Of a stretch of DNA of 36,052 bases, positions 11,152 through 20,800 are shown piece after piece. Below the pieces are notes generated by a model that saw nothing but the letters and a program-made list of their open reading frames with translations, made no database searches and was not told the DNA's origin. The position numbers were made by a program, and so were the translations under genes. The DNA is from a virus, in the IMG/VR virus record IMGVR_UViG_3300021375_000086, positions 1 to 36,052 of that record; one strand, written 5' to 3'. Each line of letters opens with the position of its first letter. Positions within the stretch are counted from its first letter, which is position 1.

Positions 11152-12242
11152 CCCCACACGCGGTAAAAGTCGCTGATCTCTAGCCGTTCGAGATCTATCA
11201 CGAAAGCCATTTGTGCAGGTGGCTCCGACGGAAATCCGCCATCGGTCGAGTAGCCATTCATACCAACAAGCGAGCCGTTGCAAACGGCCTGACCCGCTCC
11301 AAAGATTTGACATTGATGGTAGTGCCCGATGCAAATTGTTCTGAAGTCGTAGTCGCGCGCAAGCACGCCGGCCTTCTTCATCAAGGGTATGGAGATCCCG
11401 CCGACGCCACCGCCATAGCGAATCCCGTGACCGTGGTGGAACAGGATCGGGTAGCCGTGTACGTCGACGAGATTCCATTCAGCGGTACTGATCTCAAACG
11501 TGATTGAGTTATCCGCAGCAAACCACGAAGCGAGATCCTCATACACAATTGAAGCGTGGCTGAAGTCTTTCGCGAGCCCAGGCACGATCTTCATTGACGA
11601 CCTGTCATGGTTGCCCCAAGAGGTCGGTATGTGGATGCGTTCGACATCCAAATCGGCGCGCAGAAACGTGATGATCTCGACAAGCAGGTTGCGAATTACG
11701 CGAGCCTCTTGCTCAGGCGTCATTGCAACATCCCACATGCCGCCGTAATGCATTCCTGAATTGACCAGGAAATCGCCACCCAACCACAGGACTAGGGTCT
11801 TAACATCTAGGCGCTCTTGCGAGAGCTTGACCATCGTGACCAGATTGCGAGCCCACTCAAAGGCGCGCTCTCGTCCGATGTCGGGGTTGTGCTCGTTCAT
11901 GCCGTTGGACTGATCGAGCGTCACGAGCTCGCAGGTGTGCCAGTCGGATGCGAGGGCCACCCAGGCGACAGGTAGCTTCCCGCCCTTTCGACCTCGGACC
12001 TTCGCCATCTTTCGACCGGGGCGCGGCTTCTCGCGCAAGGCTTCAAGTGCCTCAATCGTAACGGCTGACTCATCGAGCATTTTTGAGAGAGTTCGGACTT
12101 CGCCTTTCAGCGCAGTATTGCTACGCGACACTTTCCGCATTCGCTTGCGTTCGGAAATGCGCTCCCGCTCGTCCTGCTCCGCGTCTGCTATGGCACTCAG
12201 CCGCTTCTTGATCTCAGAGTCAGAGACGTTTGATCCGCTCAC
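11142..12242 (-). CDS. calcineurin-like metallophosphoesterase
   Basis: A 366-residue protein, GTG start at 12242 with GGGGG upstream, overlapping the previous gene by 23 bases. All the dimetal motifs are visible: Ser-Asp-Trp-His (99-102), Gly-Gly-Asp (155-157), Gly-Asn-His-Asp-Arg (210-214), His-Gly-His (270-272) and Gly-His-Tyr-His (306-309). The first 85 residues are a charged, probably coiled-coil helix and a Lys/Arg-rich linker. The substrate could be nucleic acid or a small phosphoester. Phages often carry such enzymes among late genes, with unclear purpose. Confidence 0.9.
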   Translation of the reverse strand: MSGSNVSDSEIKKRLSAIADAEQDERERISERKRMRKVSRSNTALKGEVRTLSKMLDESAVTIEALEALREKPRPGRKMAKVRGRKGGKLPVAWVALASDWHTCELVTLDQSNGMNEHNPDIGRERAFEWARNLVTMVKLSQERLDVKTLVLWLGGDFLVNSGMHYGGMWDVAMTPEQEARVIRNLLVEIITFLRADLDVERIHIPTSWGNHDRSSMKIVPGLAKDFSHASIVYEDLASWFAADNSITFEISTAEWNLVDVHGYPILFHHGHGIRYGGGVGGISIPLMKKAGVLARDYDFRTICIGHYHQCQIFGAGQAVCNGSLVGMNGYSTDGGFPSEPPAQMAFVIDLERLEISDFYRVWGCL

Positions 12243-12498
12243 TCAGCGCCCCCTTCAGTGCTTGGGGGGCAACGTCAAAGCTGGGGATATCTTCGCAGCA
12301 GAGCTCGGAGAATGCCTTCCATCCGATGTTGTGCCCGTCATCCCTAAGCAGTAGCCAATTGCGGACATACGCCTCAAACGTCGTCCGCTCTTTCTTCGGT
12401 GCGGTTTTTTCCCACACCTGAAGAGCGTTCGTCCTGCTCGCGTACTGACCGCGCTTAGCTAGCCTTTGCTTAATGTCTTCGTCAACGTCTCGAGTCAT
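12220..12498 (-). CDS. hypothetical protein after the spanins
   Basis: A 92-residue protein, ATG 12498, overlapping the Rz1-like gene by 17 bases and the phosphoesterase gene by 23 bases. It is basic and helical in the first half (Lys-Gln-Arg-Leu-Ala-Lys-Arg-Gly-Gln-Tyr). A Trp-Leu-Leu-Leu-Arg-Asp-Asp-Gly segment follows, then a short Cys-Cys-containing turn. No family recognised; DNA binding is possible from the charge. Confidence 0.65.
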   Translation of the reverse strand: MTRDVDEDIKQRLAKRGQYASRTNALQVWEKTAPKKERTTFEAYVRNWLLLRDDGHNIGWKAFSELCCEDIPSFDVAPQALKGALSERIKRL

Positions 12499-12709
12499 TA
12501 GATTCTTCCGGCCAGCAGAACGAAACTAAGCGCCCAATCCAACGCACTGCTGGTCGGTCAGGATTGGCGAAAACAACTGCTTCGTAGTCGTCAACTTCGA
12601 CCACGCTTGGTTGGGGGCAAAGACGCCTATGCGTCATCGGAGTCGAGCACCCGACGCAAAGCAGCAACGCTAGTAGGGCCATCGAGAGGAGCACGCGCCA
12701 TCTCAGCAT
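12482..12709 (-). CDS. Rz1: Rz1-like outer-membrane spanin lipoprotein
   Basis: A 75-residue product with a lipoprotein signal: Met-Leu-Arg-Trp-Arg, a Leu/Ala-rich core, then a lipobox ending Cys-Val-Gly-Cys, with Cys21 as the lipidated residue. The mature part is short and contains Pro-Gln-Pro. Its 5' end lies within the Rz-like gene in another frame (83-base overlap), the classic Rz/Rz1 arrangement. After endolysin action it would pair with the inner-membrane spanin to fuse the inner and outer membranes, which places the host among Gram-negative bacteria. Confidence 0.85.
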   Translation of the reverse strand: MLRWRVLLSMALLALLLCVGCSTPMTHRRLCPQPSVVEVDDYEAVVFANPDRPAVRWIGRLVSFCWPEESNDSRR

Positions 12710-12857
12710 TTTCGTTCTCCAGGCTTTTCACTTGCAATCTCAAATAGACCAACTCATTTTGCAGCTCGCCCACCAAAACAGCCAAGCGGCTGCGCTGCCA
12801 TCCGAACCAAACCGCAAGCAAAATTGCAGAAGACGTTACGGATAGCGCGAGCCACAT
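12627..12857 (-). CDS. Rz: Rz-like inner-membrane spanin
   Basis: A 76-residue protein, ATG 12857, sharing TGATG with the preceding small membrane gene. Residues 2-19 form one N-terminal transmembrane segment. Residues 25-55 are a coiled coil with heptads (Leu-Gln-Asn-Glu-Leu-Val-Tyr-Leu-Arg-Leu-Gln-Val), as in inner-membrane spanin subunits. It is shorter than lambda Rz. The overlap with the lipoprotein gene downstream makes the call secure. Confidence 0.85.
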   Translation of the reverse strand: MWLALSVTSSAILLAVWFGWQRSRLAVLVGELQNELVYLRLQVKSLENENAEMARAPLDGPTSVAALRRVLDSDDA

Positions 12858-13036
12858 CAGTTCACGGTTTCGTCGTTAGCGGCGTGACCCCAATTCATCG
12901 CAAGCCAGTTAAGGACCGTTGAGACGATTGCCGGCATTTTCGAGTCAGGCACCACAGCAGAAACCAAGCCTGCGATGGCAACCACGAGTGACATGATTTC
13001 AATTCCGTAGGGAATTTGCGAGACAAGAACTTCCAT
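12857..13036 (-). CDS. small membrane protein, holin candidate
   Basis: A 59-residue product. ATG 13036 is chosen because AGGAG lies seven bases upstream; the frame opens eight codons earlier without such a site. Residues 14-30 are clearly hydrophobic (Ile-Met-Ser-Leu-Val-Val-Ala-Ile-Ala-Gly-Leu-Val), and a weaker hydrophobic stretch follows near 37-50. It lies between the endolysin and Rz genes, the usual holin position. Hole-forming activity cannot be read from sequence. Confidence 0.6.
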   Translation of the reverse strand: MEVLVSQIPYGIEIMSLVVAIAGLVSAVVPDSKMPAIVSTVLNWLAMNWGHAANDETVN

Positions 13037-13046
13037 TTTGCTTCTC

Positions 13047-13412
13047 CTATCGCGGATCAATTTCCGCGTGAATGTGCATGTTTAACCCTTCGCCGTGAAC
13101 CACGAATTGGTACGAGCCAAGAGGATCGTCGAGCCGCTGTCGAACGCGACCAACCCACTCCCACATCGCGAGCTCTCGAGCATCGTCATCTGCCGCTTCT
13201 ACGTTTCTGGAACGGATGTCAAACGCGCTGCACCAAGTATGGGCATCGTCGGTGTGTCGGGCGGATCGGTGCCCTTCGGTAATTACCATGCGCCCATCGG
13301 TCGTATCTGGGGCAGTGACCAAAAGTGCCGTCAGCAAAGCGACCATTTCAGGACGGAAGTTTGATGGCTTGAACGAAGCGTTTTCTTTGAATGCGATTGC
13401 TTCGGTAATCAT
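13047..13412 (-). CDS. M15-family peptidase endolysin
   Basis: A 121-residue single-domain peptidase of the VanY/M15 type, which cleaves peptide crosslinks in peptidoglycan. Zinc-ligand pattern: His58-x6-Asp65 in Thr-Trp-Cys-Ser-Ala-Phe-Asp, and a C-terminal His-Ile-His (113-115) with Glu117 and Asp119. The Thr-Glu-Gly-His-Arg at 45-49 matches the family strand before the first ligand. There is no signal peptide, so release needs the holin. It is followed by the holin candidate and the spanins. Confidence 0.85.
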   Translation of the reverse strand: MITEAIAFKENASFKPSNFRPEMVALLTALLVTAPDTTDGRMVITEGHRSARHTDDAHTWCSAFDIRSRNVEAADDDARELAMWEWVGRVRQRLDDPLGSYQFVVHGEGLNMHIHAEIDPR

Positions 13413-13439
13413 TGCCTGCGCTTTCTGTGCTTGAAAAAA

Positions 13440-13739
13440 CTAAACGACATCTCGACCTGCTGCGTTATTTACAAGCACCTTAATGCCGTCCTTGATCTCG
13501 TCGATGTCTCCGCTTAGGTTTTCAATCGTTGTACCAGTTTTTGCAGACGACTCAGCTAGAGCCTTGATCGCTTCCGAGTGCCGAGCAAGCCGAGCCTCCG
13601 AAGCCTTGTGGCGTTGCTCGAACTCGGCCTCTCGCTGATTCTGCTTGTAGAAAATACGCGCGAGTGCGCCACTTCCCGTGACGCCCAGAGCTGCCATGAG
13701 TTCAGTCATCCATGAGGTTGTTCCGGGATCGGTGGGCAT
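13440..13739 (-). CDS. small membrane/coiled-coil protein of the lysis region
   Basis: A 99-residue protein with AGGATAA before ATG 13739. Residues 10-28 are moderately hydrophobic (Leu-Met-Ala-Ala-Leu-Gly-Val-Thr-Gly-Ser-Gly-Ala-Leu-Ala). The rest is a charged coiled coil (Lys-Ala-Ser-Glu-Ala-Arg-Leu) ending in an Ile/Leu-rich amphipathic helix. This plan resembles XhlA-type proteins that accompany holins, but the membrane segment is weak. It is the first gene of the lysis cassette. Confidence 0.6.
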   Translation of the reverse strand: MPTDPGTTSWMTELMAALGVTGSGALARIFYKQNQREAEFEQRHKASEARLARHSEAIKALAESSAKTGTTIENLSGDIDEIKDGIKVLVNNAAGRDVV

Positions 13740-13754
13740 CTTTTATCCTTTGAC

Positions 13755-15812
13755 CTAGCGAGCGCCGAAGTTTCCGCCTGGGCCACCAAGGGTCAAAACT
13801 GACTTAGCTGTGCCGGTCACAAACGCGGGAATGACTATTGGGAGAATCAAGCTGTATGTGTCGTCGTATCCACCGTCACATTCTTTGCCTGATAGGCAGA
13901 TACCTTGATTGAGCAATGCTCCGAATGAATCTCCGTCAACGCCAGCGCCGCCTGAATTGTAAGTTGTCGAGCAAGAGTCGAAGAAGTTGGTATAAACGGA
14001 AGCGTTCCCGGCCAAAGCATCGGCGCAAGTATCGTACCCCGCGCCTAGATTAAACTCTTCGTACAAAGCGTTTCCGCCTTCGTGGTCGTCGTAAATCGTT
14101 TTGCTTATATCAAAGTCAACTTGCTCGTGGTTGTTATTTATGTAGAGGTAGTACCTAGATGCGTTACCTACCGTTTCGATAGGCTCGTCAAACAAAGACC
14201 CGCGTATTTTGAAATTCACCTGGCTTGTAGCAGGGGTCCCGCTAATCCAAATAGCCTGCCCGATGTTTGCAAACGTCGTTTGATACAAACCGATATTCGC
14301 AACTGCGTTTGCAGAAGTAAATTGCAGGTCAAACCCTTTTGTATTTTCGGTAGAATCCGAGTCTGCATCAATCATTCCAATGACTGACCTAACAAAGTTT
14401 GCTGTAAGTTGATTGTCGCTATTAGCGTCAGACGTAACTTCAATAAGGCTAGCTGGCTTTGAACCAATTTCTCCTGAGTTCATTACTACAGAACCCATAA
14501 ACAGAGATTGCGTGGATGCGTGGAGGCGAAGAACATTCCCATTTTGAGTTAGGTAATTGGTGTCGGCCATGTCCCAAGACGAAAACATATCAATAAAAGA
14601 TGGAGAGGCGTAGGGTGAAGCTGTATCAGAAATTATAGCTAGAGGATCGTTAGCTACATCTGCGTCACCATCGTCTACGTTTGTGTATTTACCTCTAATT
14701 GAAATAGCCTTTGTGTCACCTTTCAAAACAATGCAATGACCGCTGTTGTCGTCTGTGTCAGCGCCCCCTGTGTCTGTATCATCTGAGCGATCAGCGGAAC
14801 AATCGGCACCGATAATAATAAACTTTCCCCCCAAAACTACTGAGTTGTAGTGATCCCATCCATGACAATTATCTGTCTGAATGTTTTCTACAACGATCCA
14901 ACCCTCGTCGCCAGTGCTGCTATTCGCGCCAAATATGTTGGTGGTCGCGTTAGTTGTTTCATGGACTGCACAGGAGATGCGGGCCTTTTTAATTCCGGTA
15001 GGGTCCGTTGATGATATCCGGATGCCTATTTTATCCGGGTCAGTATTCGCATTGAGTTCGTCAAACGCACCATCGAGAGTAAGCGCACCCGTGCGAGCGC
15101 CGCTGCCGGTGCAAGATGTCCACGGGGTATTGGCTCCAGAACAGTCAGCCGCCGCTCCCCACACGTCTTCGGAGTCCAACAAGATCCACACCCGCCCCGT
15201 TTGAACAGCGATGTCCCGCGCCTTGTCGAGCGAAGCGACAGGGAACGCCTTAGTGCCGGGGTAGGCGTCATCGCCTAAAGGGAGGTCACCTTCGTCCGCA
15301 TTGCTTACATAGATTTTCGCGAGGTCACTAGAAGCCGCAAGCAACTGCGTTAGGCCCTGCAACGTCGCGTAGTCAGACTCGCCAAGGACCGCGCCGCCGC
15401 CGCCCCCAGAAAGTTGCTGAGTCGAATGACTCCGAATCGTTAGATACGAAACATTCCCGGCAGTTTCAGCCGCCGTCACATCGACGATTAACCACATACG
15501 ACCTGTAGTGATTTCAATGTTTTGGTTTGTTGCAGACAGAGTGGCGACCGTTGTACACGTTCCCGCCGCATACGACTTCGTTTCGCAAGCGTAAACAGTG
15601 GCAGTGAACGCGCTACCTCGCGTAAACGCCAACCGCTGCACTCCGTTTGCAGGAGCGCGCAAGAAATCCGCAGTCGTTACGGTTTCGTAAATCTCCGACC
15701 GATAGCCACTTTGACCAGACATTTGCGCCATGTCGTAATAGACCTGAGCCGATGCGGCAGACGCGCCCACCATGAGCAACACCGCCAGTCCAATACTTCT
15801 CAAAAACTTCAT
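13755..15812 (-). CDS. exported beta-helix-like protein
   Basis: A 685-residue protein with AAGGAGG eight bases before ATG 15812. It begins with a clean Sec signal: Met-Lys-Phe-Leu-Arg, a Leu/Val/Ala core and Ala-Ser-Ala cleavage region at about residue 22. The mature part is Asp/Asn/Ser/Thr-rich with short beta-strands, Cys pairs, and a Phe-Pro-Val-Ala-Ser-Leu-Asp-Lys-Ala-Arg-Asp-Ile-Ala segment typical of the entry to right-handed beta-helix domains (about residue 190). Cys is frequent, suggesting disulphides outside the cytoplasm. A signal peptide is unusual for a tail-associated gene. It may be an exported depolymerase-like or surface protein rather than a virion spike. Confidence 0.7.
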   Translation of the reverse strand: MKFLRSIGLAVLLMVGASAASAQVYYDMAQMSGQSGYRSEIYETVTTADFLRAPANGVQRLAFTRGSAFTATVYACETKSYAAGTCTTVATLSATNQNIEITTGRMWLIVDVTAAETAGNVSYLTIRSHSTQQLSGGGGGAVLGESDYATLQGLTQLLAASSDLAKIYVSNADEGDLPLGDDAYPGTKAFPVASLDKARDIAVQTGRVWILLDSEDVWGAAADCSGANTPWTSCTGSGARTGALTLDGAFDELNANTDPDKIGIRISSTDPTGIKKARISCAVHETTNATTNIFGANSSTGDEGWIVVENIQTDNCHGWDHYNSVVLGGKFIIIGADCSADRSDDTDTGGADTDDNSGHCIVLKGDTKAISIRGKYTNVDDGDADVANDPLAIISDTASPYASPSFIDMFSSWDMADTNYLTQNGNVLRLHASTQSLFMGSVVMNSGEIGSKPASLIEVTSDANSDNQLTANFVRSVIGMIDADSDSTENTKGFDLQFTSANAVANIGLYQTTFANIGQAIWISGTPATSQVNFKIRGSLFDEPIETVGNASRYYLYINNNHEQVDFDISKTIYDDHEGGNALYEEFNLGAGYDTCADALAGNASVYTNFFDSCSTTYNSGGAGVDGDSFGALLNQGICLSGKECDGGYDDTYSLILPIVIPAFVTGTAKSVLTLGGPGGNFGAR

Positions 15813-15830
15813 TCCGTCTACCTCCTTCAG

Positions 15831-15995
15831 CTAGTTCGCTGATCGTGAAACTTCTGATGCAGAAGATTTTTCTTGATCCTCGGCTAGTTTTTTTTCTAGC
15901 TGCTCAATTTGAAACTTAAGATATTCGTTTTCAAATTTAAGAGAACCGAGTTCGTACTTTAGTTTCTCTTCAAAAGTGTCGATCAAAAATGGCAT
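15831..15995 (-). CDS. 54-residue coiled-coil protein
   Basis: Starts at ATG 15995, overlapping the tail-fibre TAA (TAATG), and ends at TAG just before the AAGGAGG of the exported protein. The product is a clear heptad coiled coil (Leu-Lys-Phe-Glu-Asn-Glu-Tyr-Leu-Lys-Phe-Gln-Ile-Glu-Gln-Leu) with a Ser/Ala/Glu tail. Its position after the fibre suggests a fibre chaperone or trimerisation aid, by analogy to small genes after fibre genes; there is no family match to confirm this. Confidence 0.65.
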   Translation of the reverse strand: MPFLIDTFEEKLKYELGSLKFENEYLKFQIEQLEKKLAEDQEKSSASEVSRSAN

Positions 15996-17815
15996 TAGTT
16001 CGGCACCCTCAAAACCTTAAAGCCTCCACCTCCTGAATCAGCAGCGCCTTCAGTGACCTGCTTTAAGCTACTATTGATTCTCAGGAATACTGGGTTTGCT
16101 GAACTGGCACCTGACAACTCCATTGCCGTGGTTTCTGTGCCAGCAGCCACCACGTTTAGCGAGAGCTTCCCCGTATGGGCTCCGGCAGTGTTGACCTGAA
16201 CAGTGTTAATCATGGCCGAGTAGTCAACTTTTGCTGCGGCAACATTGTTGCCGCTAAAAATTATGCGACTACTAGGGGCACCGGGAGTAGCTATCGTGGA
16301 ACCAAAGCGCACAACAGACGCGATGGCTGTACGGGTTTCGATAGCGGCTGTAGTGTAAGTACCCGTAAGATTAACGCCGACATTCCCGCCATCGACCGCC
16401 AAGCCTGTACCGACACTACCTAAACTGCCTTCCGTGACGTTGATGGCTACGTCGAGCTTCATGGGTTCGGCTGACAAAGTACCACCCTCGGAGGGTCGAA
16501 CATTGATGCCATGCGCGATGCTAGAGGCCCCATCGATAGAGTTGTCATAGCCTCGCCCAATTACGTCAAGGATAGTGCGTAGCCCGCTGTCGTCCGGGCC
16601 AGCAGCCGTTAGTCCAATCTCTGTGCCGATAAGACCACCCCGGCTTACCGAAGAAGCTCGTGTCGTTTGGTCGCGTGCTACAAAGTTGGCACCGAAGATC
16701 CCACACGTCGAAGGCTCGTGCTTGAACGAAATACCTTGAACGGACGTGAAGTTGGGAACGGACCCGCCAATAGTAGTGCGTTGGCAGTTAATACTACCGA
16801 TAATGGCGTTTTCGTAGTTGTCTATTGCGCCGGTAATTAAAACTTCAGAATTTAACGCCGAGTTGTTTGCAGAACCTCCTGCGGTTCCGCCGGTATGGCT
16901 TGCAGTGCGCTGAACTCTAACCGTTGGCCTATCCGAAGTTAAACCAGTAGTCGCGTTGTCGTGAAAACCGTGCTTACCAACAAACCACGGGCGCGTACTA
17001 TCCCCGTTGTACCGCGCATTAGTTCTGTTACCCAACGGTTGAGCTGTTGAATAAGTTGTGTTGCTGTGCTCTTGCCAGACTACTGTACGAGTACCAAAAG
17101 CCAACGTGCTCATATTGCCAACGTAAGCACCTGTCGGAACAAAGATTACAGCTATGCGACCATCGGTAGTCGAGTCAATAGCAGCCTGAAAAGCCGCTCT
17201 GTCATCAGTCGATCCGTTACCTAAAGCGCCAAAGTCCTTGACGTTTACAGCCTCGGCAAATCTCTCCTGAAGAGTACGCGCCGTGGTCGTGCCCGTGGCC
17301 GTCACTGTCGTGCCACTCGCCGTCGCCGGGTCGGTCATAATTACGTTGCCCGAACTGTCAAACGTCAGCACCTTAGACGCTCTTTGAGTAAGGCTTGGCA
17401 CGGTCAAAGATGGGGTTGAAGAATCACCGTCGCTGATATGTATCGAACGGTCTACGAGATCTCGCGTTCGCTTGTTAAGGTTGAGCTGCTTATCAAGCGC
17501 GTCTTCGTGAGACTGTGCAGGGAATGCGCCGCCAGTGCTGTAGTCGGTGAGCTGCGTGAGCTCAGGGTCTAAGATGATAGAAACCGTTTCGCCTAAAACC
17601 GGGGCAGTCACGAAAACTACAGCGCCACCTACAGACGAACCGACACCCGATACGGTGTAGTCAGTCGTAATCGTTTTGACGGAATCAACACCCGCCGCAC
17701 TTTGAACGACGACCTTCAGACTCGCTTGGTCGAGAATGCGAAAACTGTAAGCGAACGAAGTCGTAGACCCGTTACCAGAGTAGGATAGTCGCTTTAACTG
17801 GCTTGAAATAGTCAT
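15995..17815 (-). CDS. tail fibre / spike protein with T7 gp17-type N-terminus
   Basis: A 606-residue protein. Residues 1-140 match the virion-attachment domain seen in T7-like fibres: Tyr-Ser-Gly-Asn-Gly-Ser-Thr-Thr-Ser-Phe-Ala-Tyr-Ser-Phe, Thr-Asp-Tyr-Thr-Val-Ser-Gly-Val, and Ala-Leu-Asp-Lys-Gln-Leu-Asn-Leu. After a linker, Val-Lys-Asp-Phe-Gly-Ala-Leu-Gly-Asn-Gly-Ser-Thr-Asp-Asp (about 192-205) begins a pectate-lyase-like beta-helix, typical of spikes that bind or cut surface polysaccharide. The C-terminus is Ser/Thr/Gly-rich and ends in a Phe-Lys-Val-Leu-Arg-Val-Pro-Asn cap. It sets host range and is likely trimeric. Confidence 0.9.
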   Translation of the reverse strand: MTISSQLKRLSYSGNGSTTSFAYSFRILDQASLKVVVQSAAGVDSVKTITTDYTVSGVGSSVGGAVVFVTAPVLGETVSIILDPELTQLTDYSTGGAFPAQSHEDALDKQLNLNKRTRDLVDRSIHISDGDSSTPSLTVPSLTQRASKVLTFDSSGNVIMTDPATASGTTVTATGTTTARTLQERFAEAVNVKDFGALGNGSTDDRAAFQAAIDSTTDGRIAVIFVPTGAYVGNMSTLAFGTRTVVWQEHSNTTYSTAQPLGNRTNARYNGDSTRPWFVGKHGFHDNATTGLTSDRPTVRVQRTASHTGGTAGGSANNSALNSEVLITGAIDNYENAIIGSINCQRTTIGGSVPNFTSVQGISFKHEPSTCGIFGANFVARDQTTRASSVSRGGLIGTEIGLTAAGPDDSGLRTILDVIGRGYDNSIDGASSIAHGINVRPSEGGTLSAEPMKLDVAINVTEGSLGSVGTGLAVDGGNVGVNLTGTYTTAAIETRTAIASVVRFGSTIATPGAPSSRIIFSGNNVAAAKVDYSAMINTVQVNTAGAHTGKLSLNVVAAGTETTAMELSGASSANPVFLRINSSLKQVTEGAADSGGGGFKVLRVPN

Positions 17816-17816
17816 G

Positions 17817-20800
17817 TTATTCCCTTAGAAATTCTTCGATTTTATCGACTGGATAGGATGGAGGAAATCCGTACATAAATGATCTCAACACATCTAACGA
17901 TTCCCAAGCTGCATCTTCGATGTCTCCCTCTCGAACTGAACCCAAAAACGTCCCCATGTTTTTGACAGCTCTCGATAGAGACGGTTCAAACCCAAAGGCG
18001 TTTTGACCAGTGACGGCCCCCGCAAACTCTCTGACAACTGGGACTGTGCCCATCGCTTCTGAAACAACAATCTGAGCCAGCCACTTCAAGTAGCCAACAA
18101 CGTCTGCGTCGTCTTCTGGCCCACCACGCCCACCCATCGCGGCTTTCATCAAGTCGTATGTGATGCCAGGGATGATAAGAGCAAAAGTCAAGTCGGCTAA
18201 AATTGCAGCCTTTCCCCTGTCTTTGACAGTTCTCAATCCCAGCGTGACGGCTTGATTGTAAACAGCGCTCATGTACGAGTAGAAGACCGTGAAGATCTTT
18301 GAGAGTTCCGTGCCTCTCTGAATAGCGGCCAGATCCTTAGTATCGCCACCGCCCTGTGATATCCGAACAACCTTCTCGGCTAATCTCTGGGCATCCTTGG
18401 GCGACATATCGAGCTCTTGTATCGCGGCCTCTTGTACCGCTAAGTACACCGGAAGATCAACGGAATACACCTGCAATTTGCCAATCAGACGCATACCAAA
18501 GTCCGCGACTTCTTTGCTTTTCTGCTCAGTAGTTAAAGCGCCCTTGATTGCCTTCTTTGCCAATGTTGATGAGTCTTTGCTCGCCAAGCTCATCGAGCCA
18601 ACGTCTACAGATCGGCTGAGATCCCTTGCCTCTCTGCCGATGTATTTGATCCTCTGCCTAATCGTCGCAGACTCTTCAAATACACTTTCAGCTTCACGAG
18701 CAACAAAGGCAGGGTTTGACATAACCGTTGCGTGATACTTCGCATAGTTGGGGATCATCTTGCGCGCTACACCGTAGGCGTTTGAGTGGCCCAACGGCTG
18801 GCCCATGAGTGTGCTCAGCCTGAATGCAAGAGCGCCGGCTGTTTCACCTAGCCTGATACGCTTCATAAACGAATTGAGCCCAGCGATATTGGCGCTTTCG
18901 GTAACTCGGTCGTTGGCTATATCCATAAGCCACGGCTCAAAGAGTGAAAAATACTCTTCCCCCAGAGTCGTCTCTTGGAGAGCTCTTCGGATGTCTTCGT
19001 GCTTGAGTAGCTTGTGAACTTGCATCAGCGTGTCTCGAGTAGACACCTTGCTCACAATCTCGTCGATATGGTTAGGGATGACTGAAAGGTCAAAGAGGAT
19101 TGCGCGGTCTTTCACCTTTCGCATCCGCTCGTTTGCCGCTCCTGGCCTTCCAGAGATTGAGGCAAACGGATTAACGATCCCGTCGTTGATAGATTTCTTG
19201 TTTAGGTCTTCGGCCCGCATTGAATGGAACGGATCGTAAATGATTGGAAAGTAAGCGCCTTGGAAATCTCCAAATGGAGTTTTGATCGTGCGACCGATTA
19301 CCTTCTCAGGAACGATTCCAGCAATGCGCGCCTCGTCCGCCGCGATCTCCGGCCAAAGACTACCGATAATCTCGGAAGCCTCTTTGGCAAAATCGTAATC
19401 CTCTCGGCTCATCTTGCTGAATACGAACGCCTCAACGTCTTGAAGTTTCCAGCCGTTGCCGTCTTCAATCCTCTGCACGTTTCCGTTGTTACCGATATTC
19501 AAAAACAAAGAGAGAACTTCGAGCATGTTCATCTCTACGTTCTTGCCTGTTCGCTTGCTTTTGAACGGAGTTTCAAAAACTTTTGAGTATTCCTCAATTC
19601 GAGGTTTTAGATAGCTTTCCCATAGTGCGTTCAGTTCTTCAGTCTTTTCAGCAGATAGATCGTTTCGGCCCTCTACTGAATCACTAACTGGCTGATAGAC
19701 CTTTTGGGACCACGCCCCGTTAGGGTCCAACCCGTCAAGGAATAAAGCGATAGCTTCAACCTTTGCTAGAGAAGCCTCTGCTCCTACGAATTTGCTTTTG
19801 ATCTTGTCTAGGAGACGCGCATTGCCTTTGCGTAAATCCCGACCTGTCGCGTTCTTCTTGATCGCATCAACCAACGATGCCCGAACTTCCGCCTGCATTT
19901 CCTTTTGACCGGCAGCGTTAAACTCAAACTGCCTAACGGCGATCGTTTCGATATTCTTCAGCGCATCGGTGAGCTCTGAAAGCTCCTTGATGGTCAGCTC
20001 TTTCCAGCTCTTTGTGAAAGCCTCGTCCCTGATCTTGTCAGAGATATAGATCGGGTCGTATTCTGATTCTCTTTCGATAATGAACTCAGCAAGAGATTTC
20101 CTGTTCTCGATCTCTTTGATGGTTCTGCTTACGTTCAAATCAAAACGATTAAGCAAGCCGAGTATGACCTGCAAGTATTCTTGACCGGCCAAGCCTATTC
20201 GCGAAAGTCGTCTCTTCGTCTGAAGACGGTTCGCGAAATTAGCTGCCTTCAGCCCGTTCTCTTTGGCGCGCCTTGCGTCGGATTCAAGCAGAGCATTCAA
20301 AACCTGCCGCCGCTTGTGCATGGATGACTTCGCAAAGTCGTCTTGGATTGCTGCCTCAAGAGCAAGCCGACCTTCTCTGGCGGCTGCTAGCCGGTACTTG
20401 TGAGGCTTCAGGTGCCGCCACTGCGTGTTCTCTATGATCTCGCGAGCCTTGCCCCTGGCCTCACTCAAAGCCATTGCTGGGACGCCTGCGCGCTTTGATG
20501 CGTCCTTCTCCTCGACCAGCAGATCGCTCACTTCACGCTGAACCTGCTCGTCTTTCAGTTGCTCCTGAGTGGCAAACATCCGATCCATGATCTCGACGAT
20601 TTCAGGAGACAGCGGACCTTGGAATCCGGGGATGTTTTCCATAGCCCCGTAAAGCTTCGTGAGCCATGCGCCAAACTTCTTAAAGACCGCGCGGAGTGCT
20701 TTCGTAGGAGAGATTCCGCGCATAAAATAGTTTTCAGTCCACGAAGCCCATTGCTCTTGAAACTCAGACGAGAAGACATCATCCGTTCCGACTGCTTCGC

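Noticed and set aside
10762-11478. 238-residue reading of the SprT frame from 11478
   Set aside because: The first 109 residues are Arg/Trp-rich shadow of the phosphoesterase gene. ATG 11151 begins the protein-like part.
13755-17815. Diversity-generating retroelement acting on the fibre (as in BPP-1)
   Set aside because: No reverse transcriptase and no template/variable repeat pair were seen.
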